A stretch of 64,000 bases of DNA, taken from assembly GCA_021234155.1 (NCBI GenBank), contig JAJEKV010000075.1, positions 2,110,001 to 2,174,000 on the forward strand, read 5' to 3'. Position 1 is the first letter of the stretch. Each line of letters starts with the position of its first letter. Both the position numbers and the translations under genes were made by a program. Shown here in pieces: positions 46,815-56,818 of the stretch. The notes under the pieces are model-generated. The model was given only the letters and a program-made list of their open reading frames with translations. It did no database searches and was not told the DNA's origin. Source of the DNA: Isoetes taiwanensis. Taxonomy: Eukaryota; Streptophyta; Lycopodiopsida; Isoetales; Isoetaceae.

Positions 46815-47852
46815 CTATCCAGTATTGCTGTATGGGGTAGAGGTCTGGGGGCCAGCGGTTAGCACGGGTACTTGGGATAAGCTAGAGAGGGTACAGAAGG
46901 CTTTCCTGACATACAACCTTGGCGTCAAGGACACGGTCCCTTATCCAATTTTGCTGTATGAGACTGGCTTTTGGCCCCTACAGCATTCTGCTATGCACAA
47001 GCACCTTGCGTATTTCCATAAGGTTGACAGAACGGATGCACAACGTCTTCCTCCCCTGCTCACATTATTGGCACAAAGGGCCTAACGTCTCAAGAGAGTG
47101 TGGCGGGGGCATTGTAGGGGATGGTTCGCAAAGATGGTCCATAGACTATCAACACATTATGGATATGTCGGATATCGCGGGAGCGAGGAGTCGATTGGAA
47201 TGAGCGCTTTCTTTGCCTCTCGTGGGATCGCCCCACTCTTGCAAAGCCCAAAACGAGCACTACCACACACGAGTCAATCCGTCGGCTTGAACACTCCATC
47301 CCCACCAAGTATTTGAAGGCCCACATCTCCACCAAGAAACGGAGAGCTATAGCTGCAATAAGGACGGGGTCCCACCATCTCGCATTGAGACAAAATTTGG
47401 GGTATGGATGGAGGGAGGGGAATCCCCAAGATGAGAGATTATGCAGTCTTTGTCACATGCGATAATAGAAGATGAACACCATGCTCTACAGAATGCCCAA
47501 AGATATGCACACATCCGGCGGCTCATGCCGATCTCGGATGCTTTGAGATAGCAATTCATCAACCTGGCGGCCGCCCGATGGTGGCACGCCTTGCGTCCCC
47601 ACATTACGCAAGTCTCAAAGGGCCGTCGGGGAGTCCCTCACAAAGAGGTGGAATTTGAGCCGGATAGGGCCTCTCAACGCCTACTACAAGGGTTTTTCCT
47701 CCCACATGGGGGGTTTTTTCATCCCAGTGATAGACACATTGTAAGGGTTTCTGTGGTTTTCTTTTGTGTTTGGAAACTTTCCATTATATTGTAAAACCGT
47801 CTCATAGGCCAGTTGGCCTCCGTGGACGTTAAAATATACTTCCTTCCTTCCT
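46815..47852 (+). mobile_element. LINE of the (CTTC)n family, copy H, 5'-truncated
   Basis: It contains only the region after RT plus the 3' UTR. The 3' end has AGGCC-AGTT-GGCCT (47806-47819), then CCGTGGACGTTAAAATATA and (TTCC)n to about 47852. It is close in sequence to copy F (shared CCTCCCACATGGGGGG-TTTTTTCATCCCAG 3' UTR). Confidence 0.88.
46825..47600 (+). pseudogene. LINE ORF2 C-terminal fragment
   Basis: LYGVEVWGPAVSTGTWDKL, then LERVQKAFLTYNLGVKDTVP and LLYETGFWPLQHSA (46825-47085) are clear. The frame is then lost through 47098-47316. The final knuckle region near 47470 is barely recognisable (EDEHHALQ in a shifted frame). Confidence 0.8.
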
Positions 47853-48783
47853 CATCTCATAAAGTTTCACATCATTAGAGATTATATGAGATGGTACCTT
47901 GAGTAGTACTTGGCAGCCATTGCTGAACGTTGTCCTTCTATAATGTAGAGAGAACATTCGACTTATTAAATTCCTCTTCAGATGTCCAAATGATTGGATT
48001 CCCGGTATTCCTATCATATGAAAGAACATATGCGGGCGCAGGGTTTCGACAAGGAAAATCCATCATAGAATTCATAATTTCTTCCATGTGATGCTTACTA
48101 TATCCTCCGTGGTTGTACTTTGCAGCTTTGCCTTGACAAAGTCCTAATCTATTCACATGCATATCTATAGTTCCATCTAATCCCAAAGGATACCATTTCT
48201 TATAACTTTGAAGTATATCGGTTTCTTGAACTTGTTTTGTACGTCATGGATCAAGCCCTAATAGTTTGATGACTAATTTGATTTATAGCTAACCCTAGCT
48301 TGCCTAGCAACGATGGGCACTTTAGGCGCAATTAGTTGATCCATGAAGTTCTGTTGTCATTCCTTTACCTGATCCATGAAGTTCTGTTGTCATTCCTTTA
48401 CCTTGAGACCGGCAATAGACTAATCATGGGGGCTAAAGTGAGAGCCGCCAAACTACATGGTCAAATTCAAGGGCAAAAACAATGCTTCATGTTTCATTAT
48501 TTATTTTAGCGTGGGACCAGAAAACCCCAAAAGAAAATGCGTAGAAAAAGCCGTTACGTTATGTTCCCCATAAAATATCCTGCACCTTCATTCGTATTCC
48601 TTTGGCTCGTATATTAATGGAATATATTAATAATTTACACGTCATTACTGCTGGTACGTGGCAAAATAAGAACGTTTATGCTGACGTGTCATCTAACAAG
48701 AATATATTATTGCGTATCTGCTTAACCAGGAGTTAGATTCCCACTGTAACCGTAGTTACGATTAAGTTAACACAACTCAGGGG
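47853..48783. other. Upstream region of the F-box gene
   Basis: A minus-strand frame (47938-48186, 82 codons: NRLGLCQGKAAKYNHGGYSK) is unrecognised. It may be a gag or gene fragment. A perfect 33-bp tandem pair lies at 48338-48370 and 48371-48403. Between 48600 and 48700 there are TATATTAATG, TACGTGGC and TGACGTGTC; the last two are ACGT-core boxes that plant bZIP factors bind. I cannot place the transcription start. Confidence 0.4.
48338..48403. repeat. 33-bp perfect tandem duplication
   Basis: GATCCATGAAGTTCTGTTGT followed by CATTCCTTTACCT occurs twice in direct succession. Confidence 0.95.
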
Positions 48784-49917
48784 ATGAAACAGCAGGGCAT
48801 TTTCTGGGTCGGCCATGGCGATGGCGTCTTCAAAATAGGGCGATTTTTGGAGGCAGCACAAACCATAAATCAAGTTATGGACCAGTTTGATCGGCTGCCG
48901 GATTCTATTGTATTGGTGATTTTTAACAAGGTCGGTGATATCAAGGTTTTGGGTCGGTGTTGTGCTGTTTCTAGAAGACTTTTGGCCTTGGCTTCGCAGG
49001 TCGATAACGTGGTTGTGAAGGTAGATTGTGTCATATCTGGCGAAGAAGTCGTTGCCGGAAAAGGTAGGAGTCTTCTGAGCAATCTCATGCGACTTTTGTT
49101 TGGAAGTCTTGTTAAGCCTTTGCAGGCATTGCAACATCATTTGCTTGGACCTTACAAAAAAAACAACACTTGTGGTGCAACAGAGGTTTCTCACCACTCA
49201 CCCTGTGAAGTATTAAGAAATTTTAGGGATGTCAAGCACTTAAGAATTGAGCTGCCTGAGGCTGAGTATGGTGTTGAAGAAGGTGTTTTATTAAAGTGGA
49301 AGGCTGAGTTTGGAAGCACACTTGAAAGCTGTGTGATTCTGGGTGCTGCTGCTTTGGAAACTAAAGGTGGTAAATTGTTGGAAGAGGATATGCAGTATGT
49401 TCAAAAGGTTGCAGGGGCGAATACCCAAGCTTTTCCTGACGATGAAGGTAGCTTTCCTGAGTCATTTTACAATGATGGTGGCTTGAAAGACAGAGTTGTA
49501 TGGACAATCAGCTCTTTGATTGCTGCATCTAGAAGACATTACCTGTTGCCGCAAATAATATCAGAGCATCCAACACTTCAGAGCCTGGTCATGACAGATG
49601 CAGATGGACAGGGCATGCTCTGCATGGGAAAGGAACAGCTAATGCAGTGTAGAAAGAAACCTCCTGTTGCAGCAGCCTCTTCTTGCAGAACCCTACTTCC
49701 TGATCTCATGATGAAGTTATGGTATGCCCCTACTCTCACTCTTCCTAGTGGCTTGAAACTTGTTGGTGCAACTCTCGCCGCACTGAGACCAAGTGACCCT
49801 TCCAGGCTTAAAGAGGATGATGCTTTTATATCAAAAGCCTTTGAAGAGCCTTATAAGACGGCGGCTAGCTATCTTGCAAAGCGCAGAACTTACCTTCTGG
49901 AAATGAACTCTTTCTAG
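48784..49917 (+). CDS. F-box protein, At5g46170/AUF1-AUF2-like
   Basis: This is probably a substrate-recognition subunit of an SCF (SKP1-CUL1-F-box) ubiquitin ligase. The F-box spans about residues 33-75 (FDRLPDSIVLVIFNKVGDIKVLGRC). Conserved family phrases follow in order: VVVKVDCVIS, a hydrophobic KPLQAL segment, HHSPCEVLRNF, HLRIELP, LLKWKAEFGSTLESCVILGA, RVVWTISSLIAASRRHYLL, MTDADGQGMLCM, LMMKLWYAPTLTLPSG, AFEEPYKTAASYLAKRR and the terminal YLLEMNSF. The single exon of 377 codons is uninterrupted, which is usual for this family. Met32 (48877), just before the F-box, is a likelier start than 48784 because relatives begin close to the F-box. AUF proteins in Arabidopsis are linked to auxin and cytokinin responses; which paralogue this is cannot be told here. 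Confidence 0.93.
   Translation: MKQQGIFWVGHGDGVFKIGRFLEAAQTINQVMDQFDRLPDSIVLVIFNKVGDIKVLGRCCAVSRRLLALASQVDNVVVKVDCVISGEEVVAGKGRSLLSNLMRLLFGSLVKPLQALQHHLLGPYKKNNTCGATEVSHHSPCEVLRNFRDVKHLRIELPEAEYGVEEGVLLKWKAEFGSTLESCVILGAAALETKGGKLLEEDMQYVQKVAGANTQAFPDDEGSFPESFYNDGGLKDRVVWTISSLIAASRRHYLLPQIISEHPTLQSLVMTDADGQGMLCMGKEQLMQCRKKPPVAAASSCRTLLPDLMMKLWYAPTLTLPSGLKLVGATLAALRPSDPSRLKEDDAFISKAFEEPYKTAASYLAKRRTYLLEMNSF
48815..48838 (+). CDS. Upstream ORF (MAMASSK) before Met32 of the F-box gene
   Basis: GCCATGGCG is a strong initiation context, and the frame stops after seven codons, 38 bases before ATG 48877. If Met32 is the real start, this small uORF would lie in the leader and could dampen translation. 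If the first ATG (48784) is used, it is simply an overlapping frame. Confidence 0.3.
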   Translation: MAMASSK

Positions 49918-50989
49918 TTATCTCTCAGTGGTTCAATGCAAGCACATGAATTGAGTTGCGCATATTCTTGTTTGGTATGTGCCAGAATGAGTGCACATAT
50001 CTAGAAAGAAGTATAACACTCTTCAAAATGCTGGAGAGCATCCTTGGCAATTGCTCTAGCAGCTTGCTTTAGATGAGAATTTTGGTGAAATTGTTGCTAA
50101 GAGTTCATTGAGCTGAAGGTGCTGGAGCTGTTTTGTTTTACTTATGCCTTTGACATATACTAGAGCGAAGACAGTATGTATGAGGGCAGAAGCGCTAGCC
50201 ATGAATCTTGGCATCTCTTTTGTAAATTATTTGAATCTACGTGTATTAAATTCCAGAGCTCTTTACTTTCTTCTCCTGTACGCATTTTCCTTATGTATCT
50301 TCAACTGAATGCACAAATATAAATAGCAATTGCACGATAGCAGGTGGAATGTGAGAATTTTTCAAAAGAATGACATCGACAATAGAAGGCCTTCTAGTTA
50401 GAGGGGGTACTTGCTGCACTTTAGTCATAAGATGCCGCGCCAATTACAGGGCGATAGAAACTGTGAACTCCAACAAGGTCAGCATTTGTTCAACAAGGTT
50501 CTTCTTGTTCTTAACAAGGTCAGCATTTGTTCAACAAGGTTCTTGTTCTTGGGTGTTATTCCTGCGTTTGTGAGTGATCCCTCGTTTGTGAGGATCCATG
50601 TGTTTGTTTGATCTTAAGTGGTATTCATGCGTTTGTGAGTGATTCTTTGTTTGTTCTTTGTTTGTTCCTTGTTCCTTAACGAGAGAAGGAAGTTCCGTGT
50701 TCTAATCTAGTAATAGATTAGATTAGATTGCATTTTTACTTCCGCAGAGACCACAAAGGGCCATGGGATGGTACAGATCTAAGCCCTAATGTAACTGGGA
50801 GACTAAGCCGCAATAATAAAGAATAACAGACTTGGGAGCAACTAAGGATAACAACTCCCCCCAACCCATTTGAAGGACTAATCTTTCTCCTCCTTTATTC
50901 ACCATTTATTTTCTTTTTCTTCCACTTTTCTTAGGCATTGCATTGCACTGAGATTGGCCTTCCCTTTGAGGATCTTTGAGGCGCTCTAA
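49918..50989. other. F-box 3' flank, then repeat-rich intergenic DNA
   Basis: The 3' UTR probably extends through about 50330, but no single poly(A) signal stands out. A 41-bp tandem pair (AACAAGGTCAGCATTTGTTC) lies at 50472-50553. 50560-50900 has TTTGTTTG-rich sequence, a TAGATTAGATTAGATT run and a purine-rich stretch. No gene. Confidence 0.45.
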
Positions 50990-51480
50990 AAGCCAATCAC
51001 ACGTTTTCGATTATAACTAGAGATTTAGAACTCTGTTTCGGCTGAAATTTGTTGCGTTGGAAAGCCATCTCAGAGTTCTTTCCGTAAATATGTGATTTGC
51101 ATATGTTTGAGTAATCTTTTCACATCAAAAACACAGATTCCGGGCTGCAAATAGAGGGCTCCAAAAAACCTTGTAGCGCTCATGGTGCTGCCTACACATT
51201 TTTTATCGTATTCGGAGGACCAAAACTCCTTCTCAGCTGAAATTTATTGCATTGGAAAACTCTCTCAAAGATCTTTCTGAAGATATGTGCTCTGCATATG
51301 TTTGAATACTATTTCCATAGCAAAACTACAGATTTCCGGCTTGCACCTCCACTTTTTAGTTGATATGACATTTTTGTTCATATCTATTTCTCTGTGATTC
51401 TGTTTCTCACGAAACTTGTGCCATTGGAAAGCTCTCTTAGAGCATGGTCTCTTGAAATTGTTGGGGCTTCCCATGGCAAA
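50990..51480 (+). repeat. Tandem copies of the LINE 5'-region unit
   Basis: Two to three diverged units of roughly 190 bp, each with a TGAAATTTRTTGCRTTGGAAA core (51043, 51239, and a partial one near 51420) and ATTTCCGG-TTGC, precede the LINE endonuclease. They are related to 37190-37420. Downstream, TCTCAACTCGGTTGCCGCA is duplicated (about 51491 and 51545). Confidence 0.6.
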
Positions 51481-51499
51481 AGGGAGATAGTCTCAACTC

Positions 51500-52385
51500 G
51501 GTTGCCGCAGATATGAATCTCATCTTCCTCATAGAAATATTTTCTCAACTCGGTTGCCGCATATATGAATCTCATCTTCCTCACAGAAACATGGGAGCAT
51601 GCAGGACAAAGGCTACCCGGCTTGCCAGGATACCAGCGCTACTCTCTCTTCAATGACTACAGAGGGAAGCGAGGACATGGCAGGGTTACCTGCTACTATC
51701 GGACAACCCTAGCACAGTTAATCTCCCTGTTCAAGACGGACATACACAACTAATACCTGTGGGTGTGTGTCCAACACTACAGTAGCAGACCTTTCTTTGC
51801 GGTATCCTGCTACTTCTCACATGCAGAGAGCAACTTCTATCACACCCACTCGGATGTGGATAGGCTGGACCCCTATATCGATCTATACGATGACATACAG
51901 CAGCACAAGGAGTTAGGCAGTGTCATATTCCTTGGAGACTTCAATGCACACATTGGGGTAGAACAACCCATGAGATTTGATGTCTTGACTGACGATGCGT
52001 TGCAGCTGCGTCCTGCAGAAGGAGTTTGGCCAAAGGCATCAGATGACAGTCAGGCCACACACTATAGTAAGCAGTTGCTTTTGCTATGTGGTATCTTTGA
52101 GTGGTAATTTACAATGGACTGGCACAGTGGCCACCCTCCCACAATAGCACTTACATCCAAGGGGGCAGATCTAGTGTGTTGGACTATGTGCTGGTGCTTG
52201 AGCAGGATATGCATGTCATCAAGCACTTCCAGGTGGGAACAGGTCATAGGGATGAGCAGGTCGACTCAGACCACCTACCACTGCACTTGCAGCTGGCTGG
52301 CAGGTTATTCGAACCCCCCTGGGCGGCAACTCCTCGCATGCCTCAACTGCGATTGGATTATAAACATGTATAGGCTTATGCCCAG
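51500..52385 (+). pseudogene. LINE copy I, part 1: endonuclease
   Basis: MNLIFLTETWEHAGQRLPG (51565 onward), YIDLYDDIQQHKELGSVIFLGDFNAHIG (51763-52107) and VDSDHLPLHLQLAG (52101-52373) are the EEP endonuclease motifs, in the same lineage as copy F. Stops at 51751-51753 (TAA, CAA expected) and 52371-52373 (TAG, CAG expected), plus a frameshift near 52100, interrupt it. It stops at 52385 at the TIR element and resumes at 60329. Confidence 0.87.
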
Positions 52386-52428
52386 CATTAGAGAAAATAT
52401 GGGGTCTTAGAATATCCTTTTAAAAAAT
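52386..52428 (+). repeat. Left terminal inverted repeat
   Basis: It starts CATTAGAGAAAATATGGGGT and pairs with 60286-60328. Confidence 0.88.
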
Positions 52429-52832
52429 GCTTGAAATTCCACATCAGATTTTGCAATCCACCAATAAGGGGCTTGCTCTTTGTTCAAATGGCATGTCTAC
52501 ATGGCAAGGGGGATGCCCCAAATATTTAGAAAGTAATGCATGAAATCCCCTAAAGATATGTTAGATATTTAGGAATCTTGTTTACGTGAGGTCTGAAATA
52601 ACTCCAATGTATTGCATCGAGCATCCAATAGTCAATGCATGAAAAAAAAACATAGTTCCCAATTAGTAGTTTCGTATCAGCACCAAACTGGTTTAGGGTT
52701 CTCAAGCAGCCTTCACGGGTCTAGCCTAAACTCAACTCGATCAAGCAGGCCAGGGTAACATTCTAATCTAGTTTTGGCATTTGATTTCTTTGTGATCATG
52801 GTTTTGATTCAGGGTTTCTTTTCTCGTTTCAG

Positions 52833-54107
52833 ATGCCAAGATCGGGAGCGAAGACCATTTTTTCTTATGCAATAACAAGAATGAAGAAGGCGAATGGGAA
52901 AAGCTCCATCTCGAATTGGTTCTGGGTGACAATGAGGCCTGTTGTGTGGCTACCATGGTGTCAAAAGGGCTAAACAAATGATCGGTCGCTCAGCTCATTG
53001 GAAGGGACGAGTAAAAGAATTTGTTTTTGGACCTGGAGGTAAGGTTGTAATGGATCTGGTTGTGGAGCATGCATATGACTCACACGACATGGCAAAGGAG
53101 TCTATTTCAATGAAGCATTCCTTTCCTTATCTTGAACCCAATTCGCTTTGCTCCTTGGATTTTACTGATGTTGTTTCAGCCAAGAGCATAACTAGTGTAC
53201 TTGAAGTGTACCATTGTAGAATTGGTCATCTGTTGTTCAAGGATTCGACCATGAGGAGCTTGAAAGAAAGAGGTATATGGTTTCATGCATATCATTACAG
53301 TATATCAGGTAAAGGAATTGGAGAGCTGGTAGTGGTTGATCTACCAGATCTGAAACTTATGGGTACTGAGTTTGGTGACTGCAAATTGTTGACAGCATAC
53401 CGAGATCATTTGGGCAGAGAAGTATTTAAGAATCTTAGGGAAAGAGGAGGAGTGAGATGCTCATTTAAAGTGTTTCTTCCAATTCATGTTTTCTCTTATT
53501 TATTTCAATCTGAAACTTCAATTAGAATTGCACCACAGACTTATACAGTCCGAGGTGTATCCTCTAATAGTCTGGAGAGTATATTTTTTGGCCAGTGGAA
53601 GGAAAGGGATCATGAAACCGGGCAGCAAATCACAAGGTGCACTCCTGCAAATGACACATTTATATTTAGGTGAGGATTGGCAAGTTTTAGCATCAGGTTT
53701 TACATTTGCATATATCTGTTTTACTTGATTCTCATTGTATTGAATACATTTCTGATTTCTATGGTGTTAAACAGGTACAAGTTATGTAGCCAGATGCTAT
53801 ACATCAATTTTTTTTATTGAGAGATGGAAGCATGTATGGGAGAAATGCCACTGGGCTTGGAGATCAGTAGAAGATCATGGACAGAACTCACCCCTTATGG
53901 ATTTAGTCATTGGTTTTGATGACAGCTCGAAGAAGGTGCTGCACGTTGAGGAAGAATGGACTTTACATGAATGTCGGGAGTGCAATGAATGGTGACTTCT
54001 ATTTCCTTTTGAATGATAGAAAGATTGGTTATAGAAGGGAGTGTTCTGTGAAATGCAAGGAATGTAAATCTCCATCTACATTGTGCATCAAATACTTGGT
54101 GCTTTAA
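52833..54107 (+). pseudogene. Uncharacterised gene inside the TIR element
   Basis: A plausible 3' splice site (TTTCTTTTCTCGTTTCAG, ending 52832) opens a frame with EDHFFLCNNKNEEGEWEKLH. This shifts frame near 52940 into the main part (about 243 codons to 53673: RSAHWKGRVKEFVFGPGGKV, ELVVVDLPDLKLMGTEFGDC, FKVFLPIHVFSYLFQSETS). A GT-AG intron (about 53672-53775) could join YKLCSQMLYINFF. There, a run of eight T shifts the frame before IERWKHVWEKCHWAW and LVIGFDDSSKKVLHVEEE. A Cys-rich end follows (RRECSVKCKECKS, to 54107). No family is recognised. Two or three frameshifts suggest decay, unless the exon model is wrong. The main frame has no ATG of its own upstream. Confidence 0.45.
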
Positions 54108-54140
54108 TGGATAGAAAAACATAAGAAAGGCAGTTGGTGT

Positions 54141-54612
54141 TGCAGGTTCAATTCCTACAGCTATGTCTAAATTTGGTTGCTATTTAACAATATTTTTCTT
54201 GCTGGACTTTACCATTCCTGTGAACTAATACTTGTTGAATCCAAAAATACATCTGCTATAACATTTGCTGATTAGTTCATGTAAGCCTTTGCTGTTTTGC
54301 AAGACTTTGATTTGATATGACACTGAATTGGCAGTGTTTTGGTTTTATGTGAACTGCTGCAAACTCAAGTGGTTAATGGTTTTGCAGGTTCAATTCCTGC
54401 AGCTTTCTCTAAATTTGGTTGCTACTTAACAATATGTTTCTTGCTGGACTTTACCATTCCTGTGAACTAATACTTGTTGAATCCAAAAATACATATGCTA
54501 CAACCTTTGCTGATTAGTTCATGTAAGACTTTGTTGTTTTGCAAGACTCTGATTTGATATGACACTGAATTGGCAGTGTTTTGGTTTATGTGAACTGCTG
54601 CAATCTCAAGTG
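54141..54612. repeat. 242-bp tandem duplication with tRNA T-arm-like start
   Basis: 54141-54374 recurs at 54383-54612 with about 90 percent identity. Each copy opens with GCAGG-TTCAATT-CCTRC, which has the 5-bp stem and 7-base loop of a tRNA T-arm. The second copy is preceded by CTCAAGTGGTTAATGG, similar to a pol III A box but too close for a functional promoter. It may be a relic of a tRNA-derived SINE. Confidence 0.75.
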
Positions 54613-54816
54613 CTTGTTATTCATTGTTCACAACATGATGAAATCTTAGACATGTCTTAGAAGATTGATTACTGCTAGATATATTACTGTCTTATATGTA
54701 ACTTGGGTTTGGAAAGGCTTTCATATTCATGCTTGCTCAATAACCATGTTTGCTCGACTTTAATCTTAAACAGATGGTTATTTAGTTGAACAAGCTGGAA
54801 CTTTAGAAGTCATAAG

Positions 54817-54992
54817 TAACGGATGGGAATTTTTAGCAATAGAACCATATTAACAATTAGGGACCCAGGCACCAAAAACAGATGGGTTTTTTAGCATCTA
54901 AAATTCAATGACAGTTAGAAAGTCTGGCACCAAAAAAAACAGATAGCATTTTTGAGCAATGGAAACTCGTGTACAATTAGAAACTTGAGCCC
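54817..54992. repeat. About 61-bp unit, three diverged copies
   Basis: The units begin near 54817, 54879 and 54940 (ACRGATRGS...TTTTTRGCAAT...ACARTTAG). They are non-coding. Confidence 0.65.
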
Positions 54993-55690
54993 ATGCAATA
55001 CAACTCGAGAAATGAAGAGACAATGGTATTCAGCTTACACTTAAACATGATCATTGACAACTTAAGACAATGACATTCAGATTACACTTAAAATGCATTG
55101 AAGGATATATTCAGAAAGCAGATAAAAAGAATGTATACACAACATGCATACAATTAGACATTAGATTACATGTTCCCAAAAACTTTCAGAGTTTCAGAAA
55201 AAACTCAGAATACTTAAACATAAGTAGACAATGGTGAATATATTTAAAACATTGAAGAATAAACTCAGAAATCAGAAGGAAATAGACAAGAAATACATGA
55301 TGTTGAAAGCAGATTTTATATTATATACTCCCAAAAGCAACCGTCACTTGGACGAATTTACAAAAGGCCTGTACATAGCAGGCATGTTCCATCACAAAAA
55401 GAGGTAGCATCATAAGTTATGGAGATGAGTTATGGAGATTCATATACATGGTCGAGAAAATAAAAGCACAACATTGAAAAAAAAAAAACAGGGGTATCCT
55501 AGGCATGTCCAGAAGGCGGCATCCTGAGCTCCATATGCAAGTCATTGCCATCAGCTTGAATCACCATCTCCGAAAAATAAAAATGGTCTAGAATGAAGGC
55601 GGTCTAGCCAAACTATTTTTTCCCTTTTCGAAACTACAAAAAAGGGATTAGCTTTTTCGAACTAGGCGCTCCACCTCCACACAAGAAAAT

Positions 55691-55891
55691 ATGGCGACAT
55701 ACTTGATCCTCTTGCCCGGCTGGCTAGAACTCACAGATTCGTCCATGGGAACCCTGGCGGTGATCTTGATTCTGGCCATGTTCGTTCCGATTCTGGTGGG
55801 TATGGTTCTGGGAATTGGAAGGAAGATGAAGAGGTTGATTCCAATCGAGTGCAATGGAGTGCATGCATACGAAATGCACTGTTCTGTCTAA
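55691..55891 (+). CDS. Small predicted membrane protein, unknown
   Basis: 66 codons from ATG 55691. Residues 20-43 form a strong hydrophobic segment (GTLAVILILAMFVPILVGMV), followed by a positively charged GRKMKRL, which would place the C-terminus in the cytosol. It lies between the two larger genes of the TIR element. It is too short to prove coding; it may be the first exon of a captured host gene or chance. Confidence 0.3.
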   Translation: MATYLILLPGWLELTDSSMGTLAVILILAMFVPILVGMVLGIGRKMKRLIPIECNGVHAYEMHCSV

Positions 55892-55984
55892 AAAGGCGTG
55901 CCATGCAATCAATGCCTTCGTCAATTTTTTTTTTTACTATTGTTGGTGAACTATTGTGCATGTTGGTGAACTATTGGTCACATT

Positions 55985-56260
55985 TGTTAATCTTTATGAA
56001 GTTTATGGTTCAAAATTGAACCATAAACTTTATGAACTATAAACTTTATCAAAATTGAACCATAAACTTTAAAAGTGAACTTTATGAAGTTTATGGTGAA
56101 CCTTGAACCCTTATGGTCACATTTGTTAATCTTATGAAGTTTATGGTTCAAAATTTTGCAAAGCAATGTGCATGTTCATATGCAAAGCAATGGTCACAAT
56201 TTTGCAAAGCATAACTAGCATGTTCATTATGCAAAGCAATGGTCACAATTATGTTTATTG
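55985..56260. repeat. AT-rich palindromic and tandem motifs
   Basis: TTTATGGTTCAAAATTGAACCATAAA (about 56005-56031) is a near-perfect palindrome. Its arms recur several times up to 56150. TGCAAAGCAATGGTCACAAT then recurs at 56180-56260. Confidence 0.75.
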
Positions 56261-56351
56261 TGGTAACAAGTATTATGGAAACTTAGAATTGTTTTTGAAG
56301 TTTGATGTTCATACAAGTATTGCAATTGAAAATCCAAAAGGGAGTTTAGGG

Positions 56352-56818
56352 TTGAGAAACCTCGTATTGATTTGCTCTAAAATGCTGCCATAACAGTCTC
56401 AAAAGGGTGGGTGAGGAATGGATCCCCATGGCAAGGGTTGGGCTCTTACCATGAGGACCCAATCCAACATAAAATTGGAGACACTTAACTTATATATGCC
56501 TATTTCTTTTAAGACACAAGCATGTGGGATATTTCGACCACTACAGGACTTTAGGGTTTCAGAACTCGGTTCAAGAAGGAGGCAGTTGAGAAACCTTGTA
56601 TTGATTTGCTCTAAAATTCTGCAATAACAGTCTCAAAAGGGTGGGTGAGGAATGGATCCACGTGGAAAGGGTTGGGCTCTTCCCACGTGGACCCAATCCA
56701 ACTTAAAATTGAAAACAACTACCTTATATACGACTAATTTTTTTTTAAGACCTAAGCATGTGGGATATTTCAACCACTACAGCTATTTAGGGTTTCAGAA
56801 CTCGACCTTGGGAAGGAG
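56352..56818. repeat. 234-bp tandem duplication with ACGT-box hairpin
   Basis: 56352-56585 recurs at 56586-56818. Each holds GAGGAATGGATCC, a GGTTGGGCTCTT core and a TATATA-like stretch. The second copy forms an inverted repeat, CCACGTGGAAA...TTCCCACGTGG, around the core, i.e. two G-boxes facing each other. It may be regulatory sequence of the element. Confidence 0.7.
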
